Assembly: GCA_030706405.1 (NCBI GenBank)
Contig: JAUZOO010000013.1
Coordinates: 57,682 to 121,681, forward strand
Reading direction: 5' to 3'
DNA from: Bacteroidota bacterium
Lineage (GTDB): Bacteria; Bacteroidota; Bacteroidia; Bacteroidales; JAAUTT01
Length of the DNA stretch: 64,000 nt
Part shown: piece after piece, positions 45,070 through 52,775 of the stretch
Numbering within the stretch: the first letter of the stretch is position 1
How the letters are laid out: every line of letters begins with the position of its first letter
Translations under genes and position numbers: made by a program
Notes under the pieces: generated by a model
Database searches by the model: none
What the model saw: the letters and a program-made list of their open reading frames with translations, nothing else
Told to the model about the DNA's origin: nothing

Positions 45070-47061
45070 CTACAGTTTTTCAAATCGGGCAGCCCAACCG
45101 CCAGCCGGTGCTAACTGAATGACAAGCTTATCTTTATTGGTCAATATCTTTTCCTCGCGCTTGTAATCGGTTGCATCACGATCGGCATTTATGCCATCGT
45201 TGAATATTTCGGCTTTATAATTTCCTTCGGGTAGAAATGATAAATCGACAGTAAGCGAGCGGGCATCCCAGTTGGTTAACGCTCCTACATACCAATTGTC
45301 ATTTTTGTTGCGAGCTGTCACAATATAATCCGACACTTTCGCATCCAACACAACTGTACTATCCGTAACAGTAGGTGTTTTGGTAATAAAGCGCGTGCAT
45401 TCTGCTTCTTTACGGTAAATAGTAGGATTGTCACAGAGCATTTGCAGCGGAGCTTCAAATACCACATACATAGCCATTTGATGCACACGGGTCCCCTGAC
45501 TCATTGGCATTGAGTTTGACGGTTGGTAATTGTCTTTTGTGGCATTGCGCATGGCACCCGGAGTATAATCCATCGGACCGGCCATCATGCGAATAAACGG
45601 AAGTGTAACATCGTAAGGCGGCATATTGTCGCGCGCCCATTTCACATTTTCCAATCCTTTTACACCTTCGAAATTCAGCACGTTAGGCCATGTTTTTTGT
45701 ATACCCGAAGGTTTCATGCCATGATAATCGAGCAGCATCTTATTTTTAGCCGCAATTTCTGCTAAGTCGTAACACGAGCGCATCGCTTTTTGATCGTCAC
45801 GATCAAAGAAGTCCACCTTAAAACCCTTAACACCCAAAGCAGCATATTTTGTAAAGGCTTGTTCCTTGACAATATCCAAATCATGCCAGGCTGTCCAGAG
45901 CACAATCCCTACGTTTTTACTTTTAGCATAATCGAGTATGGATTTGAGGTCGATTTCATCCGATGAAGTCAGAATATCGCGTCCCTTGTACCATCCCTCA
46001 TCAAGTACCACATATTCAATCCCATACTCCGAGGCAAAATCAATGTAATATTTATAAGTCGGAGTATTAATTCCAGCCCTGAAATCGACGTGAGAGATAT
46101 TCCAGTTATTCCACCAGTCCCAAGCTACCTTTCCCGGTTTTATCCACGAAGTCTCAGTAATTCGTGAAGGAGCCGCCAGCCGCTGCACCATATCGTTATC
46201 GGCCAATTCTTTATCGTTTTTGCTGATAAATACAACTCGCCAAGGGAACTCGCGAGACTTTGTTGTTTTTGCGATAAAATCATCCCGTTTACTTACCCAG
46301 TAATTCAAATTTCCATAGCCTCCTACTCTTTCATTCAGGGGATATTTTGGGAAAACACCCTTAAATCCCTGTTTTGTTTGTTTATTGAGGCCAAGGTACA
46401 TTCCGGGATAATCCTCCAGATCTGTTTCCATCAGCAAGGCTTTCTTTTGGTTGCCCAAATCGACCAATAATGGAAGAATGGCCAGAGAATCAGTGTGGAA
46501 TTGTGAGATTAGACTCTGATCATAAATAATTTCAAAAGGTGTTTGAAATTTATCGCCCTCACGAGGATCGCGCACGTAAGGTATCCAGGCCTTGTGGTCG
46601 GATTTAAAATTAAAACTGGCCTGTTCATCAGCAATCACAATTCCATCTTTCTTTGTGGAAAAGAAACGATATGCAATACCATCGTTGTAAGTCCTAAAAA
46701 CAATACCATAGTCACCTTTGAAGGTGATAGTCATCTGATTATAGTTGTCTCGAACTTCTTTTTTCCGGTAATTAACCGTAGTGATCGTTGTGCTTGTCGA
46801 ATTACGTTTTATCGACTCAATCTTAGCATCTTTGCCTAACACTTTTCCATCGGCCAGCTGCAAAGAAATATTGGATGGTGCTATTACTGTGTCGTCGGAT
46901 TGAACCAAAGTCCAAATTAGTTCAGAACCAACTTTAAGTTGTAATTCAATTTGCTTATCGGGAGATGACAGCTTAATCTCAATAGGATTGGCTATAGCAA
47001 AACACATCTGAGTAGAAAGAACTAAAACAAAAAACAATAAGATTTTTTTAATTATTTTCAT
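45070..47061 (-). CDS. GH97 alpha-glycosidase, retaining type, copy 2
   Basis: 663 residues; signal peptide about 1-23. Barrel motifs V-V-L-D-E-G-W-Y, G-I-V-L-W-T-A-W-H-D, nucleophile Asp417 in F-K-V-D-F-F-D, L-D-Y-H-G-M-K-P-S-G and Glu465 in N-F-E-G-V-K-G. The late M-D-Y-T-P-G-A-M segment matches copy 1. The lid regions differ strongly from the copy at 27872-29824, so the two probably act on different alpha-glycosides. Twelve nt separate it from the SASA esterase gene downstream. Confidence 0.87.
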   Translation of the reverse strand: MKIIKKILLFFVLVLSTQMCFAIANPIEIKLSSPDKQIELQLKVGSELIWTLVQSDDTVIAPSNISLQLADGKVLGKDAKIESIKRNSTSTTITTVNYRKKEVRDNYNQMTITFKGDYGIVFRTYNDGIAYRFFSTKKDGIVIADEQASFNFKSDHKAWIPYVRDPREGDKFQTPFEIIYDQSLISQFHTDSLAILPLLVDLGNQKKALLMETDLEDYPGMYLGLNKQTKQGFKGVFPKYPLNERVGGYGNLNYWVSKRDDFIAKTTKSREFPWRVVFISKNDKELADNDMVQRLAAPSRITETSWIKPGKVAWDWWNNWNISHVDFRAGINTPTYKYYIDFASEYGIEYVVLDEGWYKGRDILTSSDEIDLKSILDYAKSKNVGIVLWTAWHDLDIVKEQAFTKYAALGVKGFKVDFFDRDDQKAMRSCYDLAEIAAKNKMLLDYHGMKPSGIQKTWPNVLNFEGVKGLENVKWARDNMPPYDVTLPFIRMMAGPMDYTPGAMRNATKDNYQPSNSMPMSQGTRVHQMAMYVVFEAPLQMLCDNPTIYRKEAECTRFITKTPTVTDSTVVLDAKVSDYIVTARNKNDNWYVGALTNWDARSLTVDLSFLPEGNYKAEIFNDGINADRDATDYKREEKILTNKDKLVIQLAPAGGWAARFEKL

Positions 47062-47135
47062 CTAAATATTTTTTACTGTTGGATTATAAAATCGGGTTTC
47101 TTTATTGATTTACAGATTTTGAGATCTCATTTTGT

Positions 47136-48722
47136 TCAATTTAGTCCTTCATCATAATCAAACCAATCAAAATCAGCAGGGTTTGTGTTTGCGGTGCCAT
47201 TTCCGGAAGCATACATTCCAATATAGGCTCCGATGAAACCGCTTATCACCTCGGTGGAAATATCTTTGGTATCGGCAGTCCCCACCAATGAGGTAGATTT
47301 TTTCCCTTCTTGCACCCAAAACTTGTACTGAAGATCAGTAGCAGTGACTCGTAAAACGATATCGCCATCGGAGATTTTCTTATAATTCACACTAACAATT
47401 TTATCCTTCAGATATTTTCTGAACATTACAACCCGTTTTCCTTTCACCATGGTGATCAGAAGGTCAAAATGATTAACGTCATCCCCTCGCACTACCAAAC
47501 CCGCTTCTTCATTAGCCGCTGTAGGTATAAAACTGATTTTGGTTGAAGCCACCATATTGAAAGCAGTTTGCCTACGCCCCACAAACGCCGGTGAATCTTT
47601 TTCCCTCAAACTTACTTTTGAGCCTTTGAGCCTCAGATAGCCCGGCTTTTCGGTTAGTGACCAATCTTTATCATACGGCACTCTTAGGAAATTCCATGGC
47701 AAGCGCAAAGAGGTGGTGTCAAAATTGTCGCGAACAGGATCTTTTTCCCAAATATGTTCAGGAAGATTTGGGCATAGAAATTCTTCTTTCACAACACCAT
47801 CGACTCCTCCTTTTGGCCAGCCATCTGCGCTCCATGTTACAGGCGCAAGATAAGTCTCCCTTCCTAAATGATGATAATTACCCCCTTTGGGCCTGATACC
47901 CAGACATACTAACCACCAACTACTATCCGCTAGCTGCAATAAATCGGCGTGTCCGATAGCCTGAATAGGGTTTTGGGGTACTTTCATATTCGAAACAACC
48001 GGGTTGAAAGGACTTGCTTCAAACGGTCCCCAAGGCGTTTTGCTTCGCTGAATCACTTCCCTGTGCTCATATCCTGTCCCCCCTTCGGCCGACATCAAAT
48101 AGTAATAACCGTTTATCTTGTACATGTGCGGACCTTCGGGTGATGAACCACCCAGCCCAGCCGCTACTTTTCGGAGCGGCTTTATAAATTTTCCTGTGGC
48201 AGGATCGATAGTTCCTGTCATAAAGCCACCCTTGTTGTCTGGGCTTATCCAGTACATGCTATCGTTGGCAAACATCATCGAAGGATCAACGTTCCAGTTG
48301 CCTATCCAGTTAGGCTCCGACCATGGACCGGCAGGGTCTTTTGCCGTTACATAAAATACCCCCTGCGAACCTAGTCCACCATAGTTGGTGCATGAAACAT
48401 AAAAGGTGCCGTTGTGGTAACGAAGCGCAGGAGCAAAGTTCCCACCTGACGAATATGCCCCCCCTACCGGACAATTACTTGCACGGGACAAAACATGTCC
48501 AATCATTTTCCAATGTACTAAGTCTTTGCTATGATAGATTGGTAAGCCCGGGAAATACTCAAATGTAGATGTTACCAGATAAAAATCGTCGTTGACCCGG
48601 CAAATGCTCGGATCGGGATTCATACCCGTAATTATAGGATTCTTATATGTCTTCTGACTGAAAATAAAACTACTCAGAAATAAACCTACGAGAACCAAGT
48701 AAGTTGAGATTCTTGTTCGCAT
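47136..48722 (-). CDS. GH43 alpha-L-arabinofuranosidase/beta-xylosidase with C-terminal concanavalin-like domain
   Basis: 528 residues; signal peptide about 1-22. Catalytic residues are visible: base Asp37 (M-N-P-D-P-S-I), modulator Asp146 (W-N-V-D-P-S-M) and acid Glu196 (S-S-P-E-G-P-H). Residues about 330-525 form the beta-sandwich common in the GH43 group of xylosidases (N-E-E-A-G-L-V-V-R-G; G-A-Y-I-G-M-Y-A). The layout matches the arabinofuranosidases of the Bacteroides ovatus xyloglucan locus (BoGH43A/B). Likely periplasmic, removing terminal arabinofuranose or xylose. Confidence 0.9.
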   Translation of the reverse strand: MRTRISTYLVLVGLFLSSFIFSQKTYKNPIITGMNPDPSICRVNDDFYLVTSTFEYFPGLPIYHSKDLVHWKMIGHVLSRASNCPVGGAYSSGGNFAPALRYHNGTFYVSCTNYGGLGSQGVFYVTAKDPAGPWSEPNWIGNWNVDPSMMFANDSMYWISPDNKGGFMTGTIDPATGKFIKPLRKVAAGLGGSSPEGPHMYKINGYYYLMSAEGGTGYEHREVIQRSKTPWGPFEASPFNPVVSNMKVPQNPIQAIGHADLLQLADSSWWLVCLGIRPKGGNYHHLGRETYLAPVTWSADGWPKGGVDGVVKEEFLCPNLPEHIWEKDPVRDNFDTTSLRLPWNFLRVPYDKDWSLTEKPGYLRLKGSKVSLREKDSPAFVGRRQTAFNMVASTKISFIPTAANEEAGLVVRGDDVNHFDLLITMVKGKRVVMFRKYLKDKIVSVNYKKISDGDIVLRVTATDLQYKFWVQEGKKSTSLVGTADTKDISTEVISGFIGAYIGMYASGNGTANTNPADFDWFDYDEGLN

Positions 48723-48745
48723 CCTAACTATTATTACAATATTTT

Positions 48746-50332
48746 TTATAGTTTAATTAAATTCATAAAGAATACATCATTTTCCCTGATATCCAATTCT
48801 TTTGAAAAAGGCATGCCGGATTTTATATTAATAATCTCCTTGATAACTGGCGATCCGTTATTCTGTTTTTTGATTTGTTCAACCTGGGTTTTACTAAGTT
48901 GCGATGGCTTTCCTAAATCAAGATATGAGGAAAAGGCATCATTGCACCGATACCCAATTTTATAAACTTCGAGAGAATAGCATCCCTCTGGTATTTTAGA
49001 AATGTTAATACTGAGTTTACCCTTTGATTTTGATGGCAAATCTTGTATATAATATTTCTGATTATGAACTGAATCGCCGGGGTGCGTATTAGTAAAATCC
49101 CAACAAAGCAATTGGACACTACCATTATCGGTTTTGCTTGCCCACGAACGTGTATCGGTATTTTTCAGTTCGGTTTTTCCGAGTTTATTCATAAACTGGT
49201 AAGCATAAAACGCCGGTTTTGGAATACCTTGAATGGTTAGTAGTCCGAATCCGCCATGAAAAGGTGTGAAGCGAGGCCCTGATTCTTCAAAAATATCTGT
49301 AAATACCCAGTACGACATAGAGTTGGCTGCATTGCCGACCTGTTTGATTTTTTCCAATATGTATGCTGCCTCATGATAACTGTCATGAACAGGATCGGAA
49401 GGAGTGTAAGACGAACTCCATTCAGTGTAATGCAACTCCAAATTTGGTTTAGCTGAAGCCGCAATCTCTTTACGGGATTGTAGTATATCACCACTTACGC
49501 TCATTGAATCTTTACTCAGCACAGTGCCACCGTTACCGTATTCATCGAGAAATCCTTGTTTTACACCATACGAATGGGTACTGATAAAATCGATTGGGAT
49601 ATTGTTTTTGACACAAAAGTCAATCATTTCACTCTCCCATGCAGCACCAGCCGTTCCTGGCCCTCCAACCTTATAATCGGGATTTACACTTTTGATAGCT
49701 TTCGCAGAGTATTGGTACAGTTTGAAATAGTCAGCTTGTGTGCCAGTCCAGAATCCGGGCGAAAGATTTGGCTCGTTCCAAACCTCAAAATACCAAGTTT
49801 TCACCTCATCTGCGCCGTAACGCTCAGTGAAATGTTGCGTAAGGTGGCGGATAAAATCTTCCCATTTATTGTAATCTTTGGGCGGAGTGACATTTCCTCT
49901 CCACCAAAAGATGGTTTGACTGCCGCTTGCCAACGATGCAGGCATAAATCCTAATTCTACAAACGGTTTGACCCCTATACTTAACAGATAATCATATAAA
50001 GCATCAATGTACATGTAATTGTATTGCGGATTACCTTTTCCATCTTCGGAGTATACAGCCATATCGTCGGTCAAAAGACCGTGCATTCGGATATACTTAA
50101 AATCGCACTCTTTTTTCACATACGCCAATTGTTGTTGCCAGTCAGCCCGAAGGCCCTCGTTTGCCCTTCCTGCTCCGACACATTCCTTGAACATCGTGTT
50201 CATAGTACCCTTTTCAGCACTGAAATCAATATTGATAACTCTTTTAGGATATTTAATTTTTGTATTCTGCGAAAAAAGTGGACATGTTATCATCCCAATA
50301 AGAATGAATAACAACAAACGATTCATTTTCAT
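48746..50332 (-). CDS. GH39 beta-xylosidase/alpha-L-arabinosidase-type enzyme
   Basis: 528 residues; signal peptide about 1-22. GH39 barrel: acid/base Glu187 in F-E-V-W-N-E-P-N-L, nucleophile Glu304 in H-Y-T-E-W-S-S, and G-G-P-G-T-A-G. A small beta-sandwich follows. It would release xylose (or related sugars) from side chains. The first residues (M-K-M-N-R-L-L-L) are echoed by a dead-end frame at 55905-56009, so a second copy probably existed upstream. Confidence 0.88.
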   Translation of the reverse strand: MKMNRLLLFILIGMITCPLFSQNTKIKYPKRVINIDFSAEKGTMNTMFKECVGAGRANEGLRADWQQQLAYVKKECDFKYIRMHGLLTDDMAVYSEDGKGNPQYNYMYIDALYDYLLSIGVKPFVELGFMPASLASGSQTIFWWRGNVTPPKDYNKWEDFIRHLTQHFTERYGADEVKTWYFEVWNEPNLSPGFWTGTQADYFKLYQYSAKAIKSVNPDYKVGGPGTAGAAWESEMIDFCVKNNIPIDFISTHSYGVKQGFLDEYGNGGTVLSKDSMSVSGDILQSRKEIAASAKPNLELHYTEWSSSYTPSDPVHDSYHEAAYILEKIKQVGNAANSMSYWVFTDIFEESGPRFTPFHGGFGLLTIQGIPKPAFYAYQFMNKLGKTELKNTDTRSWASKTDNGSVQLLCWDFTNTHPGDSVHNQKYYIQDLPSKSKGKLSINISKIPEGCYSLEVYKIGYRCNDAFSSYLDLGKPSQLSKTQVEQIKKQNNGSPVIKEIINIKSGMPFSKELDIRENDVFFMNLIKL

Positions 50333-50400
50333 TATTTATGTTTAATATTTCTATCAATGATCTTTAATTAAAACTTCACCTCTGGATTTTATAGAACAAA

Positions 50401-52596
50401 TTATTTCACCTTCACCTCTACTTTACCTTTGATATCGCGTGAAGAGCTGCCCAGAAGCAGGGTGTAGCTGCCCGGTTCCACTTCCCAACCGTGTTTGCCC
50501 TCGTTGTAGTAAGCAAAACTGTTTACCGGAACATCTATCATCACGGTCTGGCTTTCGCCGGCTTTGAGGAACACCTTCCGGAATGCTTTCAGCTCTTTTG
50601 CGGCACGTGTCACGGCCGATTTAGGTTTGCTCACATAGAGCTGGGCCGTTTCCGCACCGTCCGTTTTGCCACTGTTTGTCAATGTAAACGATACCTTCAC
50701 GGTTCCTTCGGCAGTGGTTTCTGTCATATCAACAGTCGGTTTCGAGTAAGCGAACGTGGTATAACTCAATCCGTATCCGAAGGGGAATAAAGGCGCGATG
50801 TTTTTAGTATCGAACCAACGGTACCCCACCAGAATATCTTCCTTGTAGTATTCGTTGATGCTGTCACCGGGATAGGCCAGCTTTCCGAAAGAAGCAGCAG
50901 CGTTGTCTTCCAGTTTTTTCGGGAACGAGAAGGGTAGTTTACCCGACGGATTCACTTCGCCCGAAAGCACGTTGGCCAAAGCATTACCCGCTTCCGATCC
51001 CGTGTACCAGCTCTGAACGATAGCCGGTACGCGGTCGATCCACGGCATAGCTACGGCATTACCGCTGGCAAGAATGACAGCCGTATTTTTGTTGGCTTTC
51101 AGTAAGGCGTCAATCAGTTTGTCCTGCCCGAAAGGCAGATCGAGTGAATGGCGGTCCCCTCCCTCACAATCTTGAAAATGGTTCTTGTTGAGCCCTCCGA
51201 TAAAAAGTACCACATCTGCATTTTTAGCAATATCAAAGGCTTTGTTAATCAAAGAATCTGCATTCAATTTCGAGTTCTCTTCACGCCCGTACACTGCTGC
51301 ACCTGAAGCATAACCTAGACTGTAAACAATGTGTTCTTTTCCATATTTTGCTGTTAATATCTGTAGTGGAGAAGCTTCATACGCTACCTTCAGCGATGAC
51401 GACCCTCCTCCGATTACCAAACTGCGGGTAGCATTCTCGCCGATAACGGCAATCTTATTGTATTTACCTGCTGGAATAGGAAAAAACTGCTTGTCGTTCT
51501 TCAAAAGTACGATACCTTCTTCTGCAATCTTACGGGCAACTTCGCTGTGTTCCGGAGATACAAAGCGGCCAAAAGGACGGTTGGAGCTCATCGTGGTGCG
51601 GAAAATTATGCGCAGAATACGGCGTACTTTGTCATTAAGCAGGGCAACATCGTATTTCCCTTCTTTGATCCCTTTCAGGAATGGATTGGCTAAATAGTAT
51701 TCCGAGTAAGGAAAAGTACCTTTGGAGGTTAGCCCGTTGGTATAAGTCCCCATTTCAAGGTCAAGGCCATTCTTCACTGCCTGATCGGTACTGTGAACTC
51801 CACCCCAGTCACTGATTACAACCCCGTCGAATTTCCACTCGTTCTTCAGGATCTTATTCAAAAGCAGATCGTTGTGGCAGCAATGCTCGCCTCTCAGTTG
51901 GTTATACGAACCCATAATAGCCCATACTTTGCCCTCTTGCACCGCAGCTTTGAAAGCTGGGAGATAAATTTCGTACAAAGCACGGTCGCTCACGTTCACG
52001 TTGATATGTCCGCGCCACTCTTCCTGGTTATTCAGGGCGAAGTGTTTCACGCAAGCAGCAACGCCCATGGATTGCACTCCCTGGATGTAAGGGACCACCA
52101 TCTGTGAACTCAGAAAAGGATCTTCACCCAGGTATTCGAAGTTGCGGCCATTGAGCGGAGTACGGTAGATATTTACTCCCGGGCCTAACAAAACCGTTTT
52201 GTTACGGTAGCGTGCCTCTTCTCCGATCGATTTACCATAAAGCAACGATAATTCAGGATTAAATGTAGCTGCCAGACAGGTAAGTGCAGGAAAAGCAGTG
52301 CAGGAATCGTTTGTCCAATGGGCTCCGTCCCATTCGTCCCAGAAAACCTCTTCACGGATACCATGCGGGCCGTCGTCGGTCCATACTTCCGGAATACCCA
52401 AGCGAGGAACGCCCTTTGAACTGAATTTTGACTGTGCATGGCAAAGCGAAACTTTTTCTTCGATGGTCATCTGCGAAAGGGCATTTTCTACCCGCTCTTC
52501 AATGGGTTTAGTTACATCGAGATAAACTGGCGTTTTTTGTTGTGCCGAAACCAATAACGAGGCTCCGAAAGCAATGGCAAGGAATACAAATTTCAT
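50401..52596 (-). CDS. GH3 beta-glucosidase
   Basis: 731 residues; signal peptide about 1-19. GH3 barrel with T-D-D-G-P-H-G-I, G-R-N-F-E-Y-L-G-E-D-P, K-H-F-A-L-N-N-Q-E and nucleophile Asp263 (V-I-S-D-W-G-G-V-H-S). The second domain has G-G-G-S-S-S-L-K and Q-D-C-E-G-G-D-R with a likely acid/base Glu; a fibronectin-III-like domain ends the protein. The S-D-W-G motif and lack of a PA14 insert separate it from the GH3 at 32144. Similar enzymes in xyloglucan loci hydrolyse the glucosyl backbone after side-chain removal. Confidence 0.91.
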   Translation of the reverse strand: MKFVFLAIAFGASLLVSAQQKTPVYLDVTKPIEERVENALSQMTIEEKVSLCHAQSKFSSKGVPRLGIPEVWTDDGPHGIREEVFWDEWDGAHWTNDSCTAFPALTCLAATFNPELSLLYGKSIGEEARYRNKTVLLGPGVNIYRTPLNGRNFEYLGEDPFLSSQMVVPYIQGVQSMGVAACVKHFALNNQEEWRGHINVNVSDRALYEIYLPAFKAAVQEGKVWAIMGSYNQLRGEHCCHNDLLLNKILKNEWKFDGVVISDWGGVHSTDQAVKNGLDLEMGTYTNGLTSKGTFPYSEYYLANPFLKGIKEGKYDVALLNDKVRRILRIIFRTTMSSNRPFGRFVSPEHSEVARKIAEEGIVLLKNDKQFFPIPAGKYNKIAVIGENATRSLVIGGGSSSLKVAYEASPLQILTAKYGKEHIVYSLGYASGAAVYGREENSKLNADSLINKAFDIAKNADVVLFIGGLNKNHFQDCEGGDRHSLDLPFGQDKLIDALLKANKNTAVILASGNAVAMPWIDRVPAIVQSWYTGSEAGNALANVLSGEVNPSGKLPFSFPKKLEDNAAASFGKLAYPGDSINEYYKEDILVGYRWFDTKNIAPLFPFGYGLSYTTFAYSKPTVDMTETTAEGTVKVSFTLTNSGKTDGAETAQLYVSKPKSAVTRAAKELKAFRKVFLKAGESQTVMIDVPVNSFAYYNEGKHGWEVEPGSYTLLLGSSSRDIKGKVEVKVK

Positions 52597-52775
52597 TGGT
52601 TAATATTTTTATTTTTTAAATTAAACACAATTAACAATAAACACTATACAATATCCACATTAACAGAAATTTACACCTAATAAATTGTTTTACAAATCAG
52701 ACACATTTCATAGGTTATTGCTAATGAACTTCCAACTATTAGGAGGTAAAATATTTTTTTAATTATTATCGAAGA

